DNA from: Zymoseptoria tritici IPO323
Lineage: Eukaryota > Ascomycota > Dothideomycetes > Mycosphaerellales > Mycosphaerellaceae
DNA: 64,000 nt
Reading direction: 5' to 3'
Assembly (NCBI RefSeq): GCF_000219625.1
Contig: NC_018209.1
Coordinates: forward strand, 62,001 to 126,000
Position numbers and translations under genes: made by a program. Positions within the stretch are counted from its first letter, which is position 1, and every line of letters starts with the position of its first letter. Of the stretch, positions 19,900 to 29,529 are shown piece after piece. The notes below the pieces were generated by a model. That model was not told where the DNA came from. It searched no databases and worked only from the letters and a program-made list of their open reading frames with translations.

Positions 19900-21026
19900 T
19901 CAACAAAGCGAGGCCAAAAATGCGCACAACATGAAAGCTCCAAGGAAGATGCACACGAAGCCCTGATACAGTCCCGCCGGCATGCGAGCGCTCGATATTC
20001 CATGGGACCGAATAGGTTCTCGCAGCTCCTTGATACACACACAGGTGAGACCACTCGCAGCCATGGCCCCGAGCCCGATGCAGAGCATGGCATGCGGGTA
20101 TTGAGACATTAGACCGTCGTTCGCCATGAGCTGATCGACAAATCGAAGCCACTGTACTCCGCAGTAGACCGTCACGAATACGTTGAAGCAGACGTAGGCT
20201 TGATTCTTGCAGCGTGTCCCGGTCAGGTTGAAGTACCTACTCCGAATTAGCACTTGTCTGCTCCTGGGCGGATCACGCAGCTGAGCACTTACCGCCTGAT
20301 CTCGTATAACAACAGGGAAGACCCGTCCCAACCGACAAAAGCGGCGAGTGTCGCGATCAGCAGATGCGTACCAGACTCGTCGGCGAAGGCCAAGACCTTG
20401 CTGGAGAAGCTGATGGCGCTCGGTATGATATAGTTGGCGAAGAAGTTGATGACAACTGTCCAGGCCTGCACCGCGAATTGCGCCACGGGGTTGTACGTAC
20501 TGACGACTTGACCGAGGCAGAACTATGCACAGATCCTGCTGTGATGATTCAAGATGTCGACCCTGCTCAAGAGACTGGCAGGCAGCCCGAAGGGAATGGC
20601 GTTTGAGAGTGCGGAGCAGCGTATGGTGCCAGGGTTGATATAATTGGTGAAGTCGTCGAGGAAAGATGCCCAAGCCTGCGCGGCAAAGTGCGCCGTGGAG
20701 CCGAAGGTGTTGACGATTCGATCGAAGCAGAACTGAGCGCAGAGCCCACGGTAGTGCCTGAGAATGTGCAGCTTGTGGAGGATGCCGGAAGCCAGCTCGA
20801 TGGGGGAGATGTACGGGTGTGCGACGTAGTTGACGATATGTGCGCCGATGCCCGTATTGTGGAGGATGGTGATGGCCAGCATGGAGCAGAGGACGAGAGA
20901 TGCCACATACAGCACCTGATGTGGCACAGTTAGCGATGTCAAAACAGCCAGCCATACGTTCAAGACGCTTACCTGCTTGCAGCGTCCCATCACCGTCGTG
21001 CAGACCTGTCCGAGAGTGTCATCCAT
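19900..21026 (-). pseudogene. Multi-pass membrane protein with internal duplication, in-frame TAG
   Basis: Three exons fit in phase: 20973-21026, 20293-20915 and 19900-20236, with introns of 57 and 56 bases (canonical GTAAGC/CAG and GTAAGT/TAG). They give 337 codons plus a stop. Codon 149 (20523-20525) is TAG. Exon 2 contains an internal repeat: CAQFCFDRIVNTFGSTAHFA in the first half and CA-stop-FCLGQVVSTYNPVAQFA in the second, so the stop replaces the Gln codon CAG. The frame stays clean on both sides. Hydrophobic helices lie at VLYVASLVLCSMLAI, AYVCFNVFVTVYCGV, AMLCIGLGAMAASGL and near the C-terminus. Recent nonsense allele or readthrough; family not recognised. Confidence 0.7.
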
Positions 21027-21729
21027 CGTTCAAGCAGACGTGCGTCGGCGGAAGAAGGGCAAGGTGCAAAGGGATGTGGTCGGAAGAAGAAGAGAGAGAA
21101 GGTTCTGCGCCGAATATAATTTATGCAGAGCGACAAAGGTAAGAAAGCACCGGTCATGGCCCCACTCTTCCTTCACTCGTCAAGAAGCCATTCACCTCTT
21201 TGCGTGATCATGTGAAAGCTGAATCGAAAGGCGCAGTCAAGCTCTCCACCTACTGGGAAGCCACGTTGCAAGCTCAACGCATCGGTGCTGGCACATGCAA
21301 ATCTTGCCGCGATGTTCGCCTCCAGATTTGACATGAAATGTCGTTGAATACCACCTCGCCTGGCGCTGGTCGGATCCCAAGATCCTAACAATGATGGACA
21401 TTGAAGTAGATACCAGCCCATCACGTCCATCCGCACGACGACAAGATGCAGACGATAAACCAGCGGACGAAGGGTAGCTTCAACTACGGCGCCAATCTCA
21501 CACGAGGCCATTCGACGAAGCTCTCGTGTGGGACTTCTCGTCGAGCTTACTTCGATTTGCATATGACAATGCTTCGCAGGTGAACAGCCTGGACGCATGT
21601 GATTCTGCTGTGGCAAGCATATTAACTTCTTCGCAGCATGCCACTCGGAGCGCAAGATCCGTTGCCGCATTCTTACTCCATCGACAACCTCCACATCTCG
21701 CTGTTACAGCGAACTCTTCGGCCGCAGCG
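21027..21729. other. Divergent intergenic region
   Basis: Shared upstream region of the damaged membrane protein gene (minus) and the four-helix protein gene (plus). Short open frames only. Confidence 0.5.
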
Positions 21730-22487
21730 ATGGCGCCCGCGACACGCAACCAGACCAAGGCTCAACTTGCCGCCGAAGGGGAAGAAGATATCCGAGATCC
21801 TGGGATGAAGAAGACGAAGGCGCAACTCCTCGCTGAGATCAAAGAGAAGGAGGATGACTGGGAGGCGCAAATGGTAGCGATCAAGGCCGCAGAGAAGCTG
21901 CATAGGTCGTTTCTTGCAGTAAGTGAAGCCGGCCATCATCTGCGTATCTGATCTCGAGCTGACGATGTGTGCAGTGTAGTTGCCTCTACTTCGTCGTCTT
22001 CGCATTGGCGGCGGGATTCTCCCACGCTTATCGAGACTTCACTCCTGTTCCGTGGACCTTTAAGAAGTAGGTTTGGCGTCCACTGACTACTCATCGTCCT
22101 TGCAACGTACTGACGTCGGTCAGATCATCCCAGCAATCGACACACCTTCGGCTCCATTCTCGAGAACTAGGCTGGAACTGCATCGCCACGGCCGCAGTCG
22201 TTTGTTGCGATATCTTCAGCGCGCTCTACCTGGCCTTCTTCATCGCCTTCGAGAAGTTTCCGCGCCCTCTATCTGGAAAGACCTGGATAAGAGTTGTGAC
22301 ATTCACAATCTTGACGGTCATGCTGGGCTGCCATTCCCTGCATGTCTACAGCCATATCAGCGGGCCTGACATCTATCCGCAACTGAGCAGAACGGCAGCG
22401 AGAGCCGAATTTCTGTTCCAACGTGCGTCCCGCGAAGGCATTTGCACAGTCGTTCTGGTCCTACTTGGAATGATGAACATGGCCTGA
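21730..22487 (+). CDS. Hypothetical four-helix membrane protein
   Basis: Three exons: 21730-21918, 21975-22066 and 22124-22487. Introns are 56 and 57 bases (GTAAGT...CTGACG...CAG and GTAGGT...CTGACG...CAG). Phases match and give 214 residues. The N-terminal ~60 residues are soluble and charged, with a short repeated motif (TKAQLAAEGEED / TKAQLLAEIKEKE). Four hydrophobic segments follow (CLYFVVFALAAGF; ATAAVVCCDIFSALYLAFF; VVTFTILTVMLGC; CTVVLVLLGMMNMA). I do not recognise the family. It is transcribed away from the damaged membrane protein gene. Confidence 0.72.
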
Positions 22488-22627
22488 AGTGCTGGCAAGA
22501 GCGTGATCTGGGAAAAGAGATGGGTTTCCTCGAGTGAGAAGGGTCGAGATTTACGCCTTGAATAGCAAGCGAGTTCGCAAAGCAAGAGTGGTCCACAGAC
22601 GAGCCAGCGCAATGTTGATCAACCAGA

Positions 22628-23563
22628 CTATAGCCACGGCGCAGGCAGAATATCACTCCCTTTCAGCGCGTTCTGGTTCATCTCCTGCTCGTCCTTGGTT
22701 CTCTTCAATTCCCTCCTCGCCTCCCGCTCCGTCGTTTTCTGAGCACGCTGCTTGTCCCACTTCTGCCGGTGCTGGCTCTTCTTCTCTGCAAGCTTCCTCT
22801 CGGTCTTCATCTTCTCATCAGCGGCATTCATCTGCTCTTGAGTCAGAACCCAAGGCTTGCTGAGCACTCTTCGCTTCCAATCAGCAGCCTTGGACCAGTG
22901 AATGGCCTCCTCGTTCGTGTTCTGGACTCGAGCAATGCTTTCGAGGAGTAGCTGTCGTTCCTCTCTTGCGGTAACCTTCGCCGATGCCTGACCAGCAGCC
23001 GCCGTCCTCCGAAATGTGACGACCTTGCCCTGAGCTCTCACAACGGCACCCAGCTTCAAGACCTGATTGTCCACAAAGACTTCCGCCAGGCCCCATGTGA
23101 CGACGACTCCCACATTATCAACCATAGTATTGCTCGGCCAATCCTCAATGTCATGCGGCTTCCTCGCCGGTCGAACCTCAATCTTGACCTCGATATTCGC
23201 TCCCGAGCTGTCGTCGAGCGTCACCATGATGTATCTCCCATATCCAACAAGCTCGATCTGCACCACGACTCCCACAAGTCGTACATGTCGTATTGGATGG
23301 TTCAACCAGAACCAGACGTCCTGTCCGGCAAAGTCCGCCTCTTCTCGGAGGAGGTAAACATCGTGGGCTGTGAGCTTGTTCCAGGCGAACCACGTCGGAG
23401 AGAGGTTGGAAATGTCCCAGTACTGGCGGGGATAGATGGGATAGGTCGATGAGGTGGCGGGCATGTCACCGTCGGCGGCGGAGGAGTCGATGCATGGTGA
23501 GAGTGAGGGGATCGGGCGGTGTTGCTGGAAGATGTTGTTGACTGGGAGGTACGTTAAAGCCAA
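22628..23563 (-). CDS. stn1: Stn1-like telomere-capping protein (CST complex, OB fold)
   Basis: Single exon, 311 residues; the start may be 23563 or the in-frame ATG at 23464 (MPATSSTYP). The N-terminal part has the signature order of fungal Stn1: YPRQYWDISNLSPTWFAW, then WFWLNHPIRHVRLVGVVVQI and TLDDSSGANIEVK. This is an OB-fold beta-barrel that binds Ten1 and telomeric single-stranded DNA. The C-terminal ~120 residues are Lys/Glu/Arg-rich helix without the winged-helix repeat of some homologs. Acts at chromosome ends and in lagging-strand fill-in. Shares a 165-base divergent promoter with the J-domain gene. Confidence 0.82.
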   Translation of the reverse strand: MALTYLPVNNIFQQHRPIPSLSPCIDSSAADGDMPATSSTYPIYPRQYWDISNLSPTWFAWNKLTAHDVYLLREEADFAGQDVWFWLNHPIRHVRLVGVVVQIELVGYGRYIMVTLDDSSGANIEVKIEVRPARKPHDIEDWPSNTMVDNVGVVVTWGLAEVFVDNQVLKLGAVVRAQGKVVTFRRTAAAGQASAKVTAREERQLLLESIARVQNTNEEAIHWSKAADWKRRVLSKPWVLTQEQMNAADEKMKTERKLAEKKSQHRQKWDKQRAQKTTEREARRELKRTKDEQEMNQNALKGSDILPAPWL

Positions 23564-23728
23564 AGTGAGCGGTGACGTTAGTTCTACCCCGCATTGAGAC
23601 CAACGCGTTCAGTCGCGTCTTCCTTCTGATCTCTTCTTCTCATCAACATCGTCAGACAAGTCATCTGCTTGTCGAACATCACAATCCACAACATCCACTC
23701 CTCATATCGCCAACACACACAGCCCACC
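23564..23728. promoter_or_regulatory. Compact bidirectional promoter, stn1 / DNAJC9-like
   Basis: Only 165 bases separate the two divergent start codons (265 if Stn1 starts at 23464), so both genes must share control sequence. Pyrimidine-rich tracts precede the plus-strand ATG. Confidence 0.5.
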
Positions 23729-24667
23729 ATGCCAAAGCGCTCGCGATCACCCGACGACGACGGCGAGGACGTCTCCGCCGGCGAGGCTCCCACCACCATC
23801 AACCCATACGAAGTCCTCTCCGTCGACACCACCGCCACCGACGATGAGATCAGAAAGGCCTACCGAAGAGCCGCTCTCAAGCACCACCCCGACAAAGCCG
23901 CTCCCGAAGACAAAGATACCGCGCACACTAAATTCCAAGAAATCGCATTCGCGTTCGCCATTCTATCCGATGCTCGGCGGCGGAAGCGCTACGACACCAC
24001 AGGCAGCACGGAGGAGAGTCTCGATCTTGAAGATGACGATTTCAACTGGGCAGACTTTTTCCGCGAGCAGTACAGCAATTTGGTGACGACAGAGAGGATC
24101 AACGACTTTGCGACGCAGTACAAGGGGAGTGAGGAGGAGAGGAAAGATGTGCTCAAGGCGTATGAGAAGTGCAAAGGCAACATGCCGAAGCTGTACAACG
24201 AGGTCATGTTGAGTGATGTGCTGGAGGATGAAGACCGATTCAGACTGATCATCGACAACGCAATTGAGGACGGTGAAGTCGAGGCACATGCGAAGTACAC
24301 AGAAGAGAGCGAGAAGAGTCGCAAGGGGAGAATCGCACATGCGCAAAAGGGCCGAGATAAGGAGCGAGGCGAAGTCGCGGAGGTGGAAAAGGCGATCAAG
24401 GAGAAACAGACAAAGCGGAATGTTGGGAAGAAGGCCAAGGGTGGAGATGAGGGCGGGATGGGAGACCTTGCGGCGATGATCCAGCAGAGGCAGACTGGCA
24501 GGGCGGGAAACTTCTTCGATCATCTCGAGGAGAAGTATGCGGGCAAGGGTGGAAAGGGAAAGAAGGGTACCAAGATGGAGGAGCCGCCGGAGGAAGCATT
24601 TAAGAGGAATGCGAAGAAGACTGAGACTGTGGAGGGTGCGAGTAAGCACAAGCGGGCGAGGAAGTGA
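23729..24667 (+). CDS. DNAJC9-like J-domain co-chaperone
   Basis: Single exon; 312 residues from the ATG at 23729 (CCACCATG context), preferred over the in-frame ATG 60 bases upstream. The J domain lies at residues ~24-90 with the HPD motif at 53-55 (KHHPDKAAPED). It is followed by the DNAJC9-type helical region (DFNWADFFREQY...FATQYKGSEEERKD...MPKLYNEVMLSDV). In animals this family is a histone H3-H4 co-chaperone that recruits Hsp70. The C-terminal third is Lys/Glu-rich with a basic tail, suggesting nuclear location. Nearest alternative is a generic type III J protein. Confidence 0.85.
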   Translation: MPKRSRSPDDDGEDVSAGEAPTTINPYEVLSVDTTATDDEIRKAYRRAALKHHPDKAAPEDKDTAHTKFQEIAFAFAILSDARRRKRYDTTGSTEESLDLEDDDFNWADFFREQYSNLVTTERINDFATQYKGSEEERKDVLKAYEKCKGNMPKLYNEVMLSDVLEDEDRFRLIIDNAIEDGEVEAHAKYTEESEKSRKGRIAHAQKGRDKERGEVAEVEKAIKEKQTKRNVGKKAKGGDEGGMGDLAAMIQQRQTGRAGNFFDHLEEKYAGKGGKGKKGTKMEEPPEEAFKRNAKKTETVEGASKHKRARK

Positions 24668-24933
24668 TGATGCATTGGTCTTCCAGCTCCCATGCCACAT
24701 CTGCGCGCATTAGGCCGACCGCTGGGCCATGTTCTCTTGCTGCCTGACGACTCCATCCTGCAGGAGCCTCCCACCATAGCTGACGCCCGGGATTGGCTGG
24801 CCTGGCTTCAACTCTTCAGACCTGCATGCGACCTGCAGCGACATAGCCTCGGCCGTCAATGAACGTTTCACCACCACGTCCCGTCGTTGTGCATCGCCTC
24901 AGCCAACTCAACTCCCCGCCGTCCACAGTAGTG

Positions 24934-26090
24934 ATGCGCCTACTGAACATCCATAAACTCAAATTGCAAGCCTTTGAAGATGGCGAACGACCTCCCTACG
25001 CCATCGTCTCACATCGATGGTATCGCACTGTCGAGGAACTCTCCAAGCAAGAGCTAGAGTCGGGCGTGAAGGAAGCCAGTCGTGGCTACAAGAAGATCAA
25101 AGGTGCCTGCCGCTTTGTGGCACGCCGGTATGAACACTTGGAGTGGATCTGGATCGACACTTGCTGTATTGACAAAAACAACAACGTGGAACTAGGAGAA
25201 GCAATAACGTCCATGTACCATTGGTATTCGGATGCTGAAGTCTGCTTGGCGTACCTTTGGGACATTCCCGAACGCTCACACGAAAGTGCACCTGACGAGG
25301 ATTTTGCTGGACCTGATGAGCGACATATCGACGCACAGACACTTCGCAATCTGTACGAGAGTGAATGGTTCCGGCGTGGACTCTACAAGAACTAGTGGGT
25401 CCTCCGCTTGTCTTGTTTCTCGACAAGAAGTGGAATGTTCTGGGACACAAAGATGGGAACGGAGGCTTTGCCCTGGATGATGCATCACTAGGACCCGTCC
25501 TCAACGAGCACATCGGTAGCATCACTGGAATACCCACAGATGTTCTGTCAAGACACGGCAGGGCCCTGGAGCCCGTCAACTACGCCGACGTTATCGCTAG
25601 GTTGGGCTGGATGGACCTCCGGTACACTAGTAAAATCGAGGATCGCGCATACTGCCTGATTGGACTATGTGACATCAAGTCCATGTACCTGCATTATGGC
25701 GAGAAAGGTAACGCCTTGCCTAGATTACTGCGCGAGATCCGCAAACAGTATGGAATACAGGAGCCACTCAACGCTACAAGGCCAGCGCACGAATCTTCAC
25801 CTCCAGCTATGGACATCGACAATCCTCCACCGATGACATATCCGGCAGCCTACTTATCCGAAGCGCAGGTAGCGCACAACTCTGCAATCGCTACATGGCT
25901 CGAGTACTGCCGGCTGTATTCGTCGGGTCTGTTGGAAGTCGAGCAGGTGAAAAGTTGGCTGGCCCATGACTTGCTCAATGATGGGACTTTTATGGAGGAG
26001 GCCAGGGCTGTGGTAGAGCACAGACTGGCATACGTCGACACATTACCGCTGGACAAACGTCGCATGCGCTTCGAAAGAGCAAAGCTCTGA
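24934..26090 (+). pseudogene. HET-domain (heterokaryon incompatibility) gene, frameshifted
   Basis: Starts MRLLNIHKLKLQAF, the usual opening of fungal HET-domain proteins. YAIVSHRW, EWIWIDTCCID and YSDAEVCLAYL follow, all hallmarks of the domain. After SEWFRRG (25381) the frame ends in a stop at 25393-25395, while the next frame continues WTLQELVGPPLVLFLDKKW without interruption to 26090. The expected junction is RRGWTLQEL. The bases GTGGACTC look like GTGGATGGACTC with one TGGA unit lost, a 4-base slippage deletion. Downstream reads ARLGWMDLRYTSKIEDRAYCL, also typical. HET proteins trigger cell death on non-self fusion; this allele should be non-functional unless it is a sequencing error. 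Confidence 0.82.
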
Positions 26091-26130
26091 GTGGGCCCGC
26101 CTCTGCCAAACGGCAAAGAATCCCTCCCAA

Positions 26131-27138
26131 TCAAGATGTATATACTCCGGTCGGCTTTGCATGATACCCTCTTTTGCCAACTTGCACGGCCAGCTCACTC
26201 CTCCACTCCACGCCTCTCGCCACACACTCCACCGCCCTCGAAAAAGTGTACTCCGGCTTCCATCCCAACTCCCTCACCGCCTTTGAAGAGTCATACACCC
26301 GGTCCGTATCCTCCGGGAGCTTCCACCCCTTCTCTAACAGCTTCTCTGCCTCGTCTGGCAAGAAATTCCGAATCACATCCCCCGCTTGACCTCCGTTCAG
26401 CATCTGCAGCGTCCTCTCATCATTGACAAATGGTGGCGGCGCGCTGACAATGAACTTGCCCCATCCTATTCTCTCCGCCTGCTGTATCGCACAAACATGC
26501 GCACTCACCACATCAGCAATGTCTGCACGGCGATACAACAGCTCCAAGATCTTGAGATTGTCGTCATCATACATCTCTCGGGCGTCCGCACTGTCGTCCG
26601 GTTCAGGAAAGAACCTGCTCGTCTTCAACACCAACACCGGCATCTTCGACTGGCTATGTACAAGCCGGCACAGATCTTCAGCAGCACACTTTGTCACGCC
26701 GTAGATGTTCTTCGGGATTGGGACTACGCTCTCGTCGATCCACGCCGCCGGTTGGCCTGGTTTGGGAGCCAGTGCAGCGCCGAATGTGGACGTGGTGCTG
26801 GTGAAGATAAAGGACTTGATGTGTCCGCTTTCCACTGCCAACTCGAGGAGGTTCAGCGTCCCTTGGATATTCGTATCCACGAATTCGGACTTGGAGTGGG
26901 ATTCTACATGCGGCTTGTGCAGGGTGGCCGTGTGGAGGATGTGTTGTAATGACGGGTGGTGTGAGAAAATGGAAGCGACGAAAGACCTGTCGGCGATTGA
27001 GCCGACGTGGCTTGTGTGGTCTGAAGGAAGAATGTCGATCCCGATAGGTTGGTAGCCTTGCGTAGGAAGAGAGAGCATGAGGGCGTGGCCGAGGTGGCCG
27101 GCGGATCCTGTAACGAGGACGGTTGGGGAGGAGGCCAT
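26131..27138 (-). CDS. NAD-dependent epimerase/dehydratase family protein (extended SDR)
   Basis: Single exon, 335 residues. The N-terminus has the Rossmann glycine motif VTGSAGHLG (residues ~8-16), then an acidic strand end (GIDILPSD). The SDR catalytic motif appears as YGVTKCAAE, with FTSTTSTFG supplying the Ser/Thr of the triad. Length and layout fit the extended short-chain dehydrogenases (UDP-sugar epimerase-like). The substrate cannot be told from sequence; fungal members of this type are mostly uncharacterised. The gene converges on the broken HET gene with a 40-base gap. Confidence 0.82.
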   Translation of the reverse strand: MASSPTVLVTGSAGHLGHALMLSLPTQGYQPIGIDILPSDHTSHVGSIADRSFVASIFSHHPSLQHILHTATLHKPHVESHSKSEFVDTNIQGTLNLLELAVESGHIKSFIFTSTTSTFGAALAPKPGQPAAWIDESVVPIPKNIYGVTKCAAEDLCRLVHSQSKMPVLVLKTSRFFPEPDDSADAREMYDDDNLKILELLYRRADIADVVSAHVCAIQQAERIGWGKFIVSAPPPFVNDERTLQMLNGGQAGDVIRNFLPDEAEKLLEKGWKLPEDTDRVYDSSKAVRELGWKPEYTFSRAVECVARGVEWRSELAVQVGKRGYHAKPTGVYTS

Positions 27139-27789
27139 GGTTGGAGGGACGATTCTAAGGAGATGAAGGCACGAGGATATGATGAATCCCTCGGCCGTGA
27201 TGGACGTATGGATTGTTTAGTGATTGATCTTGAGAATGACTCAAAATTGCCTTTTGGGGTGGGAGAAGCCCTTCTTGGCGGTGGCGTTCTGGAGTGTCTG
27301 GCTTAGCTGAAGTACTTAAAGCCAACATCGTGCAGCAGCACGACAATCCAGACAGGACGGCAGACGAAGCAGCACAGCAGACGTGGCAGCACGATCAAAA
27401 GGATGCGGAACATGCGAAGGCGAATGATGCAGTTGGGAGCCGAGCAAAGTCTAGCTTGTGGTATGTAACGACATCCAGTTCTTTCCTCGATCTTGTACAA
27501 TGCGTGCATCCCCGCCAGCTCATCGGAATCCCGCTGCCCGAGCGATGTTATTCAGTCGTGCTGGAAACAGTATCGTTGTCCTCGCCGCAACCTCAGTAGC
27601 GTCATGCGATTTCTGGTCGTGGGTTAGCATGCTCGGGAGGTATACAGACAGATAGCGGAGATTTGTACCGGGCTGAGAGGATTGAACTAGATTGCCGCAA
27701 GGCGGACTCTCTTAGTTGGGAATGCATCCGCAAGTCTGACCACCGTCTTTCGGACCCCAATGTTCGTTGGCCTGTGGATTCAGCGACAA
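27139..27789. other. Intergenic
   Basis: Upstream of the epimerase-like gene and downstream of the secreted Cys-rich gene. No supported gene. Confidence 0.5.
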
Positions 27790-28041
27790 TTAGTAAATTG
27801 GTGACCTGCACAGACAGACGGGAGCGACGCATACCCTACAGCATTCGCCGCATTCTCCGCAGCCGAAGCCGCGTCGTGCCAGAGGGCTAGCAATGTCTTC
27901 TCCTGCTCCCTGGAAGCGGTTCGGTGCACCGATCGCAAGGCCCAGCTTGATGAATCGTCTGGTCAGCTTGGGGCGTGCATTGTAAGGGAACAAGTCGGCA
28001 TGACATACGAAGAGCACGATGCTAATGGTGGAAAGCTTCAT
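27790..28041 (-). CDS. Small secreted Cys-rich protein beside the transposon block
   Basis: Exon 1 28009-28041 (11 codons) and exon 2 27790-27945, separated by a 63-base intron (GTATGT donor, GCTGACC branch, AAG acceptor); 62 residues. Splicing at this acceptor joins MKLSTISIVLF to LGLAIGAPN, making a classic signal peptide across the junction; the earlier CAG acceptor would give a different frame. The mature peptide ends in a dense cysteine block (GFGCGECGECCRVC and VCLC, seven cysteines). The gene starts only 260 bases from the Mutator-like element. Function unknown; effector-type by size and cysteine content is inference. Confidence 0.68.
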   Translation of the reverse strand: MKLSTISIVLFVCHADLFPYNARPKLTRRFIKLGLAIGAPNRFQGAGEDIASPLARRGFGCGECGECCRVCVAPVCLCRSPIY

Positions 28042-28300
28042 GGTGGATGGAGCTTGTCTGGAGATCGATCGATGCGAGCTGGCGTGAGATGTCAGGAGTC
28101 CACTGCAGAGTGTGAAGCTGCAATTAATCAAGACTCAACGACGCGGGTGCGGAAGGAGCTCTTTTAACATTTCCCGATGTTCTGCTCCTTCAAAAGCCGA
28201 TCACTGGGCATAAGGAGATGACAGGCTGTTCATCCCTTGATCTGATCCGGTAAATCCGATGCAGCTCCGTCAGAAGCCGATTCGAAGCAAGCCTGACCTG

Positions 28301-28308
28301 GTTCTCAC
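28301..28308. repeat. Target-site duplication, left, of Mutator-like element
   Basis: GTTCTCAC directly outside the left inverted repeat; identical octamer at 38926-38933. Confidence 0.85.
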
Positions 28309-28443
28309 GGCGGTTCTTAGAATGAGGCAGGTTCGGCTTTTGGTGTCGGCTTTTGAATCTCTCGCACAGCCACCGGAATCGACCAGCTCCGACGCGCACG
28401 GACGATTTAAGGTGAACAATCGTCGTGTTCTGTCGCGACGCGT
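28309..28443 (+). repeat. Left terminal inverted repeat of MULE
   Basis: Begins GGCGGTTCTTAGAATGAGG; reverse-complement matches the right end with a few substitutions and small indels. Confidence 0.85.
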
Positions 28444-28499
28444 CGCGACCTTCCGCTCTGTGAGAGGAAAGTCTATGTTTATAGTATATACGCTTTTAA

Positions 28500-29238
28500 T
28501 AGTGTTGTTAGTGCAGTTACCTAACTATACAATTGTTTATGCTATTTAATAAGCTAATAAGAAGCTCGTTTTTATGCCGGTAATCGCCCTTATTGCCCTT
28601 ATGTTAGTGTCGTTAGTGTCGGTAGTGTTAGTGTAATATCTACTACTCTTGCTCTTACCTTAATTACCTTACCTTACTATCTATTATTACTACTGCTGTC
28701 GCCGCTATGTTGTCTAGTTTGATCCTCTTGCTAGTGTTGTTGTTTACTACTACTAGAGCTAATAATTGCTATAGTGCTTAAGAGCGCGGCACTATAATCT
28801 TCTACTTAGCGTAATAACTACTAAGAGGTATGCTTAGAGCGAGCGTAGCTATAGTCGTAATATAAGGGCGTTTCGGAGGTAGTAGAATCTTCTACGAAGG
28901 ATAAGAAGCTACTATCTCGGTAATAAGCTAGTTAATAGTCTTACGGTTAAAGGGCGCTATTGCCTTCTACAACTACGTAAGCTAGTGTTTAATAACTAAG
29001 TCCTTAAGGCTAGGTACTAAGTTAAGATGCTCGTCGTCGTTAAGAGCATAGTATCGCTCGCGGACTACTTATGTTGCCTCCTTTATTATCGCTGTATGTC
29101 GACTAATACTAGTATCCTTATCTTCCTTATCTTTATTAACTAGCACGCGGCTGCTTATGTAATACACCTCCTAGCTATTCTATTCCTACTCTTAAGTCTA
29201 GTAGTCGTAGTCCTTCGTAGTAAGGTTGTTATAAAGTA
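28500..29238 (-). pseudogene. MULE transposase, C-terminal piece
   Basis: Minus-strand frame cut off from the main body by the retroelement at 29238. Readable stretches include LNDDEHLNLVPSLKDLVIK and PFNRKTIN, with TAG at positions that were probably Trp or Gln. End of the original frame is uncertain. Confidence 0.5.
29234..29238. repeat. Target-site duplication, left, of Ty3/gypsy element
   Basis: AAGTA immediately before the 5' LTR; the same five bases follow the 3' LTR. Confidence 0.85.
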
Positions 29239-29453
29239 TGTTATATCTGCCTCCGCCGAATACCGATAATCGGTATCTAATCCCCTGCCTTAGCGGCATA
29301 TGCACCCCTACTAAGGCCTTTTAAGCTCGTTTAAGCTAGATTGCGCCTGTATTATAAGGATACGTAGAATCTCCTCCTTCCGAGAGAGTATCGAATCGAG
29401 TCTGTTCTAAAGTAATTTATACTACTACTCTATTCTTAACTACACCTTTTATA
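29239..29453 (+). repeat. 5' LTR
   Basis: 215 bases, starts TGTTA, ends TATA (probably once TACA). Differs from the 3' LTR at six sites, all TA against CA or TG. Confidence 0.92.
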
Positions 29454-29529
29454 TACGATTCGATCCTCCCTATAGTACGACGAATTACTTCCGAGATAGC
29501 TTCGTCTCGTCCCGGCCTATTAGGGAGTA

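Noticed and set aside
28301..28308. 8-base duplication taken as a sign of a hAT element
   Set aside because: hAT ends are short; here the inverted repeats exceed 120 bases and the transposase block is Mutator-like.
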